Of a stretch of 64,000 bases of DNA, positions 33,348 through 41,961 are shown one piece after another (the first letter of the stretch is position 1; each line of letters opens with the position of its first letter). Source of the stretch: JAJECS01 sp965243625 (GTDB lineage Bacteria > Chloroflexota > UBA11872); contig CBDEVI010000002.1 in NCBI GenBank assembly GCA_965243625.1, positions 992,001-1,056,000 of the forward strand, written 5' to 3'. The notes beneath the pieces are model-generated. The model ran no database searches and was not told where the DNA came from. It saw only the letters and a list, made by a program, of their open reading frames with translations. The position numbers were made by a program, and so were the translations under genes.

Positions 33348-34220
33348 TCAATCAGGCCAAAACACGCGCTCGGCCGTGCCGTGCAGCAGTTGGGCCAGGT
33401 CGCCGTCGCTGAGGAAGTCGGCGTGCTCGGCCAGCAGGCCTATGGAAGTCTCGTAGCTGTGCGGCGACACGGTCTGCAGGGGGCTGTCGCTGGCCCACAT
33501 GCACCGCTCCGGCCCGTATGCGTCGAGCACCCGGCGAACGATGGGCAACATATCCAGATACGGTGGCCCGTCCCGGCTCAGCGCGCCAAACGCGCTCACT
33601 TTCACCATCGTCCGCGGGTGGCGGGCCACGGCGCATAGCGCGTCCACGTCCTCCGCGGTGGCGCCCGTGGCCGGTCCAAGACGCGCCAGGTGGTCCAGGA
33701 TCACCGGCGCATCGCCGTGCCTGGCGCACATCCGATCGATCTCGGACAAGTCAGCGGCCCCACAAAGAAAGCTGAGCGGCAGGTTGTCCGACGCCGACCT
33801 GCGGAACATTGCCTCGAACGCCGGGTGATCGAGCCATTGCTCGCCGCCGGGCACGTCCGGGCGTGTCGATTGTCCACGCACTCGGAATGCCCGGATCCCC
33901 TGCCCGGCCAGCGCTTGCATCGCGCGGTCGGGCTCCGGCAGGCCGACGTCCACGATGGCAGGCACGATCCCCGTGCCGACGAAACGCCGCGGATCGCGCT
34001 GGATGAGGTCCGCAATATAGCTGTGGTCGAGGCCGTACCAAGTCATCTGCACCAGGTTGAATCGGCCCACGCCGGCGGGCGCCCCACGGGCCGCGAGCTC
34101 CGCGCCGTCGAAGCTGGGAAACCACAAATCCTCGGGGCCAAAGCCCGGCACGAAGGGAAACCGCGCCGTGTCGGCGCTCCAGACGTGAACATGCGCGTCG
34201 ATGATGTCGGGGTTGGACAT
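33348..34220 (-). CDS. Amidohydrolase family protein (amidohydrolase 2, lactonase-like)
   Basis: A 290-residue metal-dependent hydrolase of the amidohydrolase-2 group, which includes 2-pyrone-4,6-dicarboxylate lactonase and fucono-/rhamnonolactonases. IIDAHVHVW (6-14) gives the metal-binding HxH, VILDHLARLG a later histidine, and CMWASDSPLQ the C-terminal aspartate. ATG at 34220 has AGGA upstream; an earlier in-frame ATG at 34316 adds 32 unlikely residues. With the downstream SDR and aldolase it fits a dehydrogenase-lactonase-aldolase route for a sugar. Confidence 0.88.
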   Translation of the reverse strand: MSNPDIIDAHVHVWSADTARFPFVPGFGPEDLWFPSFDGAELAARGAPAGVGRFNLVQMTWYGLDHSYIADLIQRDPRRFVGTGIVPAIVDVGLPEPDRAMQALAGQGIRAFRVRGQSTRPDVPGGEQWLDHPAFEAMFRRSASDNLPLSFLCGAADLSEIDRMCARHGDAPVILDHLARLGPATGATAEDVDALCAVARHPRTMVKVSAFGALSRDGPPYLDMLPIVRRVLDAYGPERCMWASDSPLQTVSPHSYETSIGLLAEHADFLSDGDLAQLLHGTAERVFWPD

Positions 34221-34288
34221 GACTATTCCTGGAGCGTTGCGCGCGAGGCTGCCGACCAGCATGGCAGGAAGCGCCGCCAATTCGCCAC

Positions 34289-36031
34289 ATGCTAAGAAAC
34301 CGTCCAAACTCTCCAAACGTAGTGAGCTTCAATGACGTTGGATTGACTTCAAGGGATTCCCAGATTTCACCGGCTCGTCCCCTGCCCCGTGGCAGGCGCC
34401 GTCCGATCAACCGCCGCCGCCTGTTGCTGGGCGCCGCGGGCGCTTCCGCGGCGCTGGCGCTCGCGGCGTGCGATGACGACTCGATCGCAACCGAAAGCCG
34501 CCCGCCGCCAACGCGCACGCCCGATGCCCAGCCCGCGGCATCCCCGTCGCCCGAGGTAACGCCCGCCACTCCCTCGCCCGCGGCGACGGCCACCCCCGAA
34601 CCGACGCCGCAACCGACCGCCACCGTGGCGCCGACTCCGATCACGGACGCGCCCATCCCCGAGCCGCCGTTCAACGATGCCGATGTGGAGGTCCTGCTCT
34701 ATGGGCTGTTGGACCGTCGGAATAGGACCCGCACCCGGGCAATCGTCGACGCGATCGAGGCGTCCGGCGACCAGCGGTTTATCGCCGTGCTCATCGAGCT
34801 CGTTCGATTCAACGAATTGGCCATCATCCAGGGACCCGGCGTCCCAGGCGTCGCGAACGCCCTCAAGTCGCTCACCGACCAAGTATTTATCTACACCTCG
34901 CGCTGGGCGCAGTGGTACGCGAAGTCCGACCTGCAAGCGCCCCCAGGGTTTGCGCAGTGGAAGGGCTGGTTGCTCGGAGCCATCGACCCCGTCATGACCG
35001 AGTTCTTCCAAGGTCCGGATCCCGGCAAGATTCGCTCCGAGGAAATCATCTGGGGCGGCGTACGGGTGGACGGCATCCCGCCGTTGGAGAATCCGACGTT
35101 CCTCCCCGCGTCGGACATCGACTATCTCGAGCCCGATGACCTGCTGTTCGGCGTGTCAATCAATGGCGACCATCGGGCGTATCCCTTGCGAATCCTGGAC
35201 TGGCACGAGATGGCCAACGACGTCGTGGGCGGCGTCCCCGTCTCGCTCGCCTACTGCACGCTTTGCGGCGCCGGGGTGCTGTTCGACGGGCGGGTCGACG
35301 ACACGGTGTTTACGTTTGGCACGTCGGGCCTCCTCATGCGCAGTAACAAGCTGATGTACGACCGCAACACCAGGTCGTTGTGGAATCAGTTGAGCGGCGA
35401 GCCGGTGCTCGGGCCGCTTGCGACAAGCGACATTCAGCTCAACATCCTGCCGGTCGTGGTATCGACGTGGGCCGATTGGACGGCGCAACATCCCGGCACG
35501 GTGGCCCTCGATTGGAAAACCGGATACGCGCGCGCGTATACGCCCGGCGCCGCGTACGGCGCATACTTTGCCAGCCCCGAGACGCGATTCCCGGTGCCGT
35601 ACGAGAGCCCCGAGCTCCGCACCAAGGATCGGGTGTTTGGTCTCACCATCAACGGCATCCGGCGCGCCTACCCGACCACGCTGCTGACGGAGCGCGTCGT
35701 CGTGAATGATGAGCTTGCAGGTCAGCGCGTGGTGATCGTGGCGCCGCGCGGCAATCTCAAGGGTCAGGGCCGCGATCGCACCCTCGGCGCTCCCGCCATC
35801 TGGCCGGCGGGCGCCGAAGTTCGCGCCTATGACGGCGGAAGCCTCGAGTTCAGCGCGGGCGATGACCCGCAAACGCTGCGCGACGAGAGCGGGGCCGTCT
35901 GGCAGGTCACCGAGGACGCGCTCCTCGGACCCAGCGGCGAGCGCCTGGAACGCCTGCCCGGCCATCTTGCCTACTGGTTTGGCTGGTTCAACTTCTTCCC
36001 CGACTCCGAGGTGTATTCGGTCGAGCCATAG
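34289..36031 (+). CDS. DUF3179 domain lipoprotein
   Basis: A 580-residue exported protein. NRRRLLLGAAGASAALALAAC ends with a lipobox; C61 would be the lipidated residue, and the arginines before the hydrophobic stretch suggest possible Tat export. A Thr/Pro/Ala linker (65-125) leads to the globular part. DUF3179 occupies about 245-570: LLFGVSINGDHRAYPLRIL, VAYCTLCG-like (SLAYCTLCGAG) and later FGLTINGIRRAYPTTLL. DUF3179 proteins are common in Chloroflexota, haloarchaea and marine bacteria; their function is unknown, though the Cys pair suggests metal or thiol chemistry. Confidence 0.85.
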   Translation: MLRNRPNSPNVVSFNDVGLTSRDSQISPARPLPRGRRRPINRRRLLLGAAGASAALALAACDDDSIATESRPPPTRTPDAQPAASPSPEVTPATPSPAATATPEPTPQPTATVAPTPITDAPIPEPPFNDADVEVLLYGLLDRRNRTRTRAIVDAIEASGDQRFIAVLIELVRFNELAIIQGPGVPGVANALKSLTDQVFIYTSRWAQWYAKSDLQAPPGFAQWKGWLLGAIDPVMTEFFQGPDPGKIRSEEIIWGGVRVDGIPPLENPTFLPASDIDYLEPDDLLFGVSINGDHRAYPLRILDWHEMANDVVGGVPVSLAYCTLCGAGVLFDGRVDDTVFTFGTSGLLMRSNKLMYDRNTRSLWNQLSGEPVLGPLATSDIQLNILPVVVSTWADWTAQHPGTVALDWKTGYARAYTPGAAYGAYFASPETRFPVPYESPELRTKDRVFGLTINGIRRAYPTTLLTERVVVNDELAGQRVVIVAPRGNLKGQGRDRTLGAPAIWPAGAEVRAYDGGSLEFSAGDDPQTLRDESGAVWQVTEDALLGPSGERLERLPGHLAYWFGWFNFFPDSEVYSVEP

Positions 36032-36138
36032 CGCGCTCTCGGGCGCGTCACCCATTCGACGACGCCAAGGTCGGCGACCCCGGCGAACTCCCCGACTTAC
36101 ACTGGGAGTCTGCGGCCAAACGGACGAGTGAGACTCGC

Positions 36139-36948
36139 ATGGAATACGTCCCCCTCGGGCCCACCGACGAATTGATCCCGAGCATCGGGTTCGGCACCGC
36201 CCGCTACCACGGCGAGCCGGGGGTCCTGGGTCGCGCAATCGAGCTCGGCGCGAACCTCATCGACACGGCGGAGTCGTACAACGCCGTTGGCGACGAGCCG
36301 GGCGCCGCCGAGCGCATCGTCTGCCGCGAGCTGCGGGAAGCCGGCGCGTCCGCCTTCGTGGCCACCAAGATCAGCGCGCAGAACCTGCGGCATGACTGCG
36401 TGATTTCGCACGCGCTCGCCAGCCGCGAGCGACTCGGCATCGACGTCATCGATCTCTACCAGATTCACTCACCCAGCGCGACCATTCCGATCACCGAAAC
36501 CATGGCCGCCATGGAGCAGCTGGTCGCCGACGGCGTGATTCGCCACATCGGCGTGAGCAATTTCGACGTTCAACAAATGGCGGACGCCCAGGATGCCCTC
36601 GAGAGCTCCCCGCTCGTCGCGAACCAGGTCCCATACAGCGTGCTCGATCGGCGGATCGAGCCCGAAATCTTGCCGTACTGCCAGGCCAACGACATCACCG
36701 TCATCGCCTTTGCACCGCTGGCGCTGGGGCGAGTCGTTTCCGGACCCGAGTCCTCGGTCATCCGGCAGGTCGCTGTCGAGGCCGGCAAGACCCCGGCGCA
36801 AGTCGCGATTCGCTGGCTGCTGGACCACGACCGGGTAATGGCCATCCCCAAGACCGAGCGGCCTCATCGGGTGGACGAGCTGTGCGGCGCCGTGGGCTGG
36901 TCGTTCACCGCCGAGCAACGGCAGGCGTTGGACGCCATTCGTCCATGA
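36139..36948 (+). CDS. Aldo/keto reductase
   Basis: A 269-residue AKR-type TIM-barrel oxidoreductase. The catalytic tetrad is visible: Asp and Tyr in NLIDTAESYN (about 38-47), Lys in FVATKIS (about 74-80) and His in YQIHSP (about 110-115); VAIRWLLDH and AIPKTERPHRVDE near the C-terminus bind NADP. It is shorter than the typical 310 residues because of short loops. A Gfo/Idh/MocA dehydrogenase follows on the same strand. Confidence 0.92.
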   Translation: MEYVPLGPTDELIPSIGFGTARYHGEPGVLGRAIELGANLIDTAESYNAVGDEPGAAERIVCRELREAGASAFVATKISAQNLRHDCVISHALASRERLGIDVIDLYQIHSPSATIPITETMAAMEQLVADGVIRHIGVSNFDVQQMADAQDALESSPLVANQVPYSVLDRRIEPEILPYCQANDITVIAFAPLALGRVVSGPESSVIRQVAVEAGKTPAQVAIRWLLDHDRVMAIPKTERPHRVDELCGAVGWSFTAEQRQALDAIRP

Positions 36949-37006
36949 ATCTCCGCCACCCACGTACCGGCAGCGTCAGGTCCGACATCAAGGAGGTTGG
37001 CGCCGC

Positions 37007-38176
37007 ATGACTGGTGACTCCGGCCCGGAGACTTCAGCCGCCGAATCCCACAACACCGATGTCGGGATTCTCTCCGACGAGATGATCGCGGAGGCGGCGC
37101 GCCGGCCGCAGCATCCAAGCCGCAAGGCTCGTCTCGGATTCATCGGGGCGGGCTGGTGGGCCACCACCAACCACATGCCGCTCCTGGCCGCGCGCAACGA
37201 CGTCGAGATGGTGGCGGTGTGCGGCCTCGACGCCGCGGTGCTCGCGCGGGTGCAGCGGCACTTCGGATTCAAGCACGCGACGCCGGACGTCCATGAGCTG
37301 CTCAGCCACGACCTCGACGCGGTCGTCGTGGCCTCGCCGCATCGCCACCACTTCGATCATGCCGCTGCGGCCCTGAAGGCGGGCTGCCACGTCCTGGTCG
37401 AGAAGCCCATGTGCACCCGCGCCGGGGATGCGCGCCGCCTGGTCGCGCTGGCGCGCGACGCGGGGCGTCATCTGCTGGTGTCCTACGGCTGGCACCACCG
37501 GCCGCTCACCGTCCGCGCCAAGGAGCTGATGGACGGCGGCGCGGTGGGTGAGGTCGAGCACGTGGCCTGTCACATGGGGTCGCCGTCGAAGGAATTCTTC
37601 TTGGGCACGGCCTTCCGCTTCGGCGAGCCACCGCTCGTGGCGCCGGAATTCGACAACTACACGGACCCCGAGCTTTCCCAGGGGGGCTACGGCCAGGCGC
37701 AGCTCAGTCACGCGCTTGGTCTGCTCACCTGGCTCACGGATCTCGAACCCGAGGCCGTGTACGCGGCCATGGCGGACGGCGGCGCGCGAATCGACCTGCA
37801 CAATGCCCTGACGGTGCACTTTCGCGGCGGCGCCCTGGCGTCGGTGTCGGGCACGGCCGCGGTTCCGGTGGGCGCGCGCTTCCAGCTCGACCTGCGCATT
37901 TTCGGCAGCGAGGGCGCGCTGCTTTACGACATCGATCGGGCGCGGCTGGCCGTTTTCCGGGACGACGAGGCCCATCAAGAACACGCCGTCGGCGTGGACG
38001 ATGGGGCCTATCGCTGTGACGGGCCACCCCACGAGCTGGTGGAGCTGACGCTGGGTCTCGCGGACTCCAATTCATCGCCGGGGGATGTCGGACGGCGCGC
38101 GGTTGAGATCGTGCATGCCGCCTACGAGTCGCACACCGCAGGTCGGCGGGTCGCTATCGACGAGCTGGACGGATAG
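37007..38176 (+). CDS. Gfo/Idh/MocA family oxidoreductase
   Basis: A 389-residue protein with about 40 extra N-terminal residues before the Rossmann motif GFIGAGWWATTNHMP (about 44-58); EKPMCTRAGDARRLVALA at about 137-154 is the family signature. AAGGAGG at 36990-36996 precedes the ATG, supporting the long N-terminus. It is unlike the member at 621-1712 in substrate-domain sequence. It probably acts with the preceding aldo/keto reductase on a sugar or cyclitol; substrate unknown. Confidence 0.92.
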   Translation: MTGDSGPETSAAESHNTDVGILSDEMIAEAARRPQHPSRKARLGFIGAGWWATTNHMPLLAARNDVEMVAVCGLDAAVLARVQRHFGFKHATPDVHELLSHDLDAVVVASPHRHHFDHAAAALKAGCHVLVEKPMCTRAGDARRLVALARDAGRHLLVSYGWHHRPLTVRAKELMDGGAVGEVEHVACHMGSPSKEFFLGTAFRFGEPPLVAPEFDNYTDPELSQGGYGQAQLSHALGLLTWLTDLEPEAVYAAMADGGARIDLHNALTVHFRGGALASVSGTAAVPVGARFQLDLRIFGSEGALLYDIDRARLAVFRDDEAHQEHAVGVDDGAYRCDGPPHELVELTLGLADSNSSPGDVGRRAVEIVHAAYESHTAGRRVAIDELDG

Positions 38177-38179
38177 CCG

Positions 38180-38548
38180 CTAGGTCACAGAGGGTCGAGC
38201 GGAGCCGACGCGGGGCCGCAATCGCAATTCCGGCTGGGACTCCACATTCGAGCTGACGATTCGCGGCACGATCCAGAAGCCGGTACGGCGGGCGCACTGC
38301 CGCGCCAGACGATCGATGAACGTGGGAAGCTCCGCCGGACGCAGTCCCCGCAGCACCTCGATCCAGACGAACGCGTCCTCGCCGTCCACGCTCTCCATAT
38401 CGATGGTGACGCGCAAATCCGAATATTTGGCGCCAATGGTGTTCGCCATGCTCATGGCGGTATCCCGGACACGCTGTCGTCGTTGGTACGACATCCGCGT
38501 CGCCGGGGTGGGACTCGTGCGAGGCATCAGTGCCTGACCCGTCGTCAA
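38180..38548 (-). CDS. Hypothetical protein, 122 residues
   Basis: Convergent with the preceding dehydrogenase. The chain has an N-terminal basic, disordered-looking segment (about 1-30) and a compact alpha/beta part with DLRVTIDMESVDGEDAFVWIEVLRGL and LPTFIDRLARQCARRTGFWIVPRI, suggesting a small ferredoxin-like fold. Start is uncertain: ATG codons at 38548, 38527 and 38494 are all in frame. I recognise no family. The coding call rests on the amphipathic pattern and the lack of a better frame. Confidence 0.45.
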   Translation of the reverse strand: MTTGQALMPRTSPTPATRMSYQRRQRVRDTAMSMANTIGAKYSDLRVTIDMESVDGEDAFVWIEVLRGLRPAELPTFIDRLARQCARRTGFWIVPRIVSSNVESQPELRLRPRVGSARPSVT

Positions 38549-38652
38549 AGTCGCCTGTGCATGCTAGCACTCCCTAACGATGCAAGCGTCGAGTGAACTT
38601 TTCGTGTCGCCGTTCGCCTACACTGAACGCCTAGGCACGGCGCGCGAGGCAA

Positions 38653-39186
38653 TTGGTGCGGTTTCGGCTTCGGATCCATGACGCCGTCGCTCGGCCGTTG
38701 CGTGTCAATCGTGACGAGTCCGGGACGCTGGTTGAGATCCTCCGAACCGATTGGCCTGACATCTACGACCCGGACTCGAGGGCTTTCGCGCAGACCTACT
38801 ACTCGGTCACCCCGGCCGGACTGGCCCGCGACGAGGACGAATGGCACGTGCACCAGCACCAGGAAGACCGCTTCATCGTTGCGGCCGGCTCGATCATGCT
38901 TGCCCTGTGGGACGGGCGGCCCGAATCGCCGACGCAAGGCACGCTCGATTTGCTGCCGCTCGGCGAAATCTGCGGGGACGACGCGCAGCACTGCGTGCTA
39001 ATCCCGCGTCTCGTCCACCACGGCTTCATGGTCGTCGGCGACCAGCCCGCCGTCCTGCTCAACTCGCCGACGCGGCTCTACAACCCCGACGACGAAGGGC
39101 GAGACGCGTTCGCCGAGGTTGGGGCCGTCTTCGACGATGGCCGCCCATTCTCGTGGCAGGCCGTGCGCGACGGCGCAACCAACTAG
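38653..39186 (+). CDS. RmlC-like cupin (dTDP-4-dehydrorhamnose 3,5-epimerase-like)
   Basis: A 177-residue beta-barrel protein. LVEILRTDWPDIYDP and YYSVTPAGLARDEDEWHVHQHQEDRFIVAAGSIMLAL match the sugar-nucleotide 3,5-epimerase cupin, with the catalytic His within WHVHQHQ (about 65-71), and LIPRLVHHGFMVVGD the second half. It is not next to rmlA, rmlB or rmlD, so it need not make dTDP-rhamnose; stand-alone members isomerise other sugar nucleotides. Start is TTG at 38653 or GTG one codon later. Confidence 0.75.
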   Translation: MVRFRLRIHDAVARPLRVNRDESGTLVEILRTDWPDIYDPDSRAFAQTYYSVTPAGLARDEDEWHVHQHQEDRFIVAAGSIMLALWDGRPESPTQGTLDLLPLGEICGDDAQHCVLIPRLVHHGFMVVGDQPAVLLNSPTRLYNPDDEGRDAFAEVGAVFDDGRPFSWQAVRDGATN

Positions 39187-39210
39187 ATCGGGCAACCGGG
39201 CCGGGCGCCC

Positions 39211-40488
39211 CTACGGATAGACCCCCCGCAGCCCCGTGGCCTCGGCCACGCGGGATATGGCCAGCATGTGGGCCGCCTGGCGCAAGGTGACCCCGGCCTC
39301 CTCGGCGGTCGCGACAACGCTCGTCAGCGCGTCCCGCATCTGGCGGCCGAGTCGTTCGTTGATCTCGGCTTCGGTCCAGAAGAACTGCTGCAGGTCCTGC
39401 ACCCACTCGAAGTAGGACACCGTGACGCCGCCGGCGTTGGCCAGAATGTCCGGGATCACGGTGATTCCGCGATCGGCAAACTCCAGATCCGCCGCCGGCG
39501 TCGTCGGGCCGTTGGCGCCTTCGACAATCATCGATGCCCTGACCTGTGACGCGTTGGCGGCCGTGAGCTGCCCCTCGATGGCCGCCGGCGCCAGAATGTC
39601 CACGGGGAGCTCGAGCAACTCACGATTGCTGATCCGGTCCGCGTCCGGCAGGTCTTTCATCAGTCCGCCGGCGGCGCCGTGACGCACGACGGCCGGGACG
39701 TCGAGCCCCGAATCGCGCATCGCTCCTCCCTCGCTGTCGCTCACGGCAACGATGGTGAATCCGGCCTCATGAAAGAGGCGCACCGCGCCCATCCCGACAT
39801 TCCCCGCGCCCTGAACCGCCACCCGCAGGCCCCGTGGATCACGCCCCGCGCGCTTCAGCATCGCCAGGGTCACTTCGAGCATGCCGCGGGACGTGGCCGA
39901 TGCCCGCCCTTCGGACCCGCCGACGGCCACCGGCTTGCCCGTGACGACCGCGGGAATCGAGTGTCCGGCGTGCATGGAGATGGTGTCCATGATCCACGCC
40001 ATGACCTGGGCATTCGTGCCCATGTCCGGGGCCGGGATGTCGAACTCCGGCCCGATGAAGACGGCAATCTCGCTGGCGTAGCGCCGCGTGAGGTTTTCGA
40101 GCTCCGCCCGGCTGAGCCGGTGCGGATCGACCTCGACGCCGCCCTTGGCGCCGCCGTAGGGCAGGTTCATGACGGCGCACTTCCACGTCATCCACATGGC
40201 CAGGGCGCGCACCTCGTCGAGGTCGGCTTGGGGGTGGTAGCGGATGCCGCCTTTGGCGGGACCCCGCGTGATGTTGTGATGCACGCGATAGCCCCGAAAC
40301 ATGCGGATCCCACCGTCGTCCATCTCCACCGGAAAGTTGACGACCAGCTCACGCTTTGGGCGGCGCAGAATCTCACGCACGTCGGCATCCAGATTGAGAA
40401 GCTCCGCCGCCTCGTCATACTGGCGCAGAGCCGTTTCGAAGGCGTTGGGTTCGGGGGCGGTAGAGTCCGACGGGTTCATGGCGCCCAT
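39211..40488 (-). CDS. gdhA: Glu/Leu/Phe/Val dehydrogenase (glutamate dehydrogenase)
   Basis: A 425-residue NAD(P)-dependent amino acid dehydrogenase. NLPYGGAKGGVEVDP holds the catalytic lysine, KGGIRYHPQADLDEV the substrate-binding segment, and VAVQGAGNVGMGAVRLF (about 216-232) the Rossmann motif. Length and order match hexameric glutamate dehydrogenases, which interconvert glutamate and 2-oxoglutarate plus ammonium. It lies 6 bases downstream of gatB on the same strand, so it may be read with gatCAB, linking glutamine-dependent tRNA amidation to nitrogen assimilation. Confidence 0.93.
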   Translation of the reverse strand: MGAMNPSDSTAPEPNAFETALRQYDEAAELLNLDADVREILRRPKRELVVNFPVEMDDGGIRMFRGYRVHHNITRGPAKGGIRYHPQADLDEVRALAMWMTWKCAVMNLPYGGAKGGVEVDPHRLSRAELENLTRRYASEIAVFIGPEFDIPAPDMGTNAQVMAWIMDTISMHAGHSIPAVVTGKPVAVGGSEGRASATSRGMLEVTLAMLKRAGRDPRGLRVAVQGAGNVGMGAVRLFHEAGFTIVAVSDSEGGAMRDSGLDVPAVVRHGAAGGLMKDLPDADRISNRELLELPVDILAPAAIEGQLTAANASQVRASMIVEGANGPTTPAADLEFADRGITVIPDILANAGGVTVSYFEWVQDLQQFFWTEAEINERLGRQMRDALTSVVATAEEAGVTLRQAAHMLAISRVAEATGLRGVYP

Positions 40489-40494
40489 CCCACC

Positions 40495-41961
40495 TCACGC
40501 GCCGCGGTCACGGCTAAGCTCCGCGCGCAGCAACTCGGTCACCTTTCCCGGATTGGCCTTGCCCCGCGTGCGCCGCATGACCTGGCCCATCAGGAACTGA
40601 ATCGCGCGATCCTTCCCTGCATGGTAGTCCGCGACCGCTTGCGGGTTGGCGTCCATGACCTCGCGGGCGATTACCGCCAAGGCGTCGCTATCGCTGATTT
40701 GCCGGCCGCGGGCAGCCACGATCTCTTCCAATGACTTCCCGGTGGCGAACATCTCCTCGAGCACCGTGCCGGCCATCGTGCTGCTCAGATCGCCCTTGGC
40801 TCGCAGCGCCAACAGCTCCGCCATCGCGGCCGCGGATATGGGGATGGCGTCGGACCCCAGCTCCCGCGCATTGAGCATCCGCCGCACGTCCTGCAGCACC
40901 CACGTCACGACCTCCGCCGCCGGTCCCGCATGACGCTCGATGACCTCGAGGGTGTAGGCGGCGAGATCACGGTCCTCGATCAACTCGTCGGCGTCCGCCG
41001 AAGCGACGCCGAGGCCCCCCACCAGCCGCCGCCGAAAAGCATCGGGCAACTCGGGCATTTGCTCCGTGAGGCGCTGCACGCGCTCGCGCGCGATCTCGAG
41101 CGGCGGCAGATCGGGCTCCGGGAAATAACGATAGTCGTGGGCGTATTCCTTCGTGCGCTGGGACACGGTGCGGGACGTGCTCTCGTCCCACCCGCGCGTT
41201 TCCTGCTCCAGCCGCTCGCCGCGCTCCAGCAGGCCAATCTGGCGTTCGATCTCGAAGTCCAGCGCCTGGCCCAGCGCCCGGAACGAGTTCATGTTCTTGA
41301 CCTCGACCTTGGTATCGCCAACCTCGGCGCCGATCGGCCACACCGAGACGTTGGCGTCGATCCGCAGCGCCCCGTCCTGCATGTTGGCCGTGGACACACC
41401 CAGCCAGCGCAGGATGTTGCGCAGCTTGAGGCCGTAGGCCATCGCCTCCTCCGCGCTGGTGATGTCCGGCTCGGTGACGATCTCCATCAGCGGTACGCCC
41501 GAGCGATTCACGTCGATCAAACTCGCCGGCTGGCCGTCGTCGCCGACCACGTGCGTGAGCTTGGCGGTGTCTTCTTCGAGATGAACGCGCGTGATGCGGA
41601 TGCGCCGGGACTCGCCGTTGGCGTTGATTTCCAGCCAGCCGCCGACGCACAGCGGCAGGTCGTATTGCGAAATCTGATACCACTTCATCAAGTCCGGATA
41701 CGCGTAGTTCTTCCGGTCGAACTTGGCGTGCGGCGGAATCTCGCTGTGCAGGGCGAGGCCCGTCATGATCGTGAGATCGACGGCGGCCGCATTGATCACC
41801 GGCAGGACGCCCGGCATTCCCAGACACACCGGGCACACCAGGGTGTTCGGCGGCGCGGACGCATAGGCCGCGCTCGTGCGGCAGAACATCTTGCTGGCCG
41901 TCTTGAGCTGCACGTGGGTCTCGAGTCCGATGACCACGCGATAGCCGGGGGGCATGGTCAT
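40495..41961 (-). CDS. gatB: Asp-tRNA(Asn)/Glu-tRNA(Gln) amidotransferase subunit B
   Basis: A 488-residue GatB. VVIGLETHVQLKTASKMFC opens the catalytic cradle, CPVCLGMPGVLPVIN and the paired cysteines bind zinc, and KNYAYPDLMKWYQISQYD is diagnostic; the C-terminal YqeY-like tail (about 420-485) binds tRNA. It phosphorylates and amidates mischarged Glu-tRNA(Gln) or Asp-tRNA(Asn) with ammonia from GatA. Overlap with gatA is ATGA (41958-41961), indicating translational coupling. Confidence 0.98.
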   Translation of the reverse strand: MTMPPGYRVVIGLETHVQLKTASKMFCRTSAAYASAPPNTLVCPVCLGMPGVLPVINAAAVDLTIMTGLALHSEIPPHAKFDRKNYAYPDLMKWYQISQYDLPLCVGGWLEINANGESRRIRITRVHLEEDTAKLTHVVGDDGQPASLIDVNRSGVPLMEIVTEPDITSAEEAMAYGLKLRNILRWLGVSTANMQDGALRIDANVSVWPIGAEVGDTKVEVKNMNSFRALGQALDFEIERQIGLLERGERLEQETRGWDESTSRTVSQRTKEYAHDYRYFPEPDLPPLEIARERVQRLTEQMPELPDAFRRRLVGGLGVASADADELIEDRDLAAYTLEVIERHAGPAAEVVTWVLQDVRRMLNARELGSDAIPISAAAMAELLALRAKGDLSSTMAGTVLEEMFATGKSLEEIVAARGRQISDSDALAVIAREVMDANPQAVADYHAGKDRAIQFLMGQVMRRTRGKANPGKVTELLRAELSRDRGA

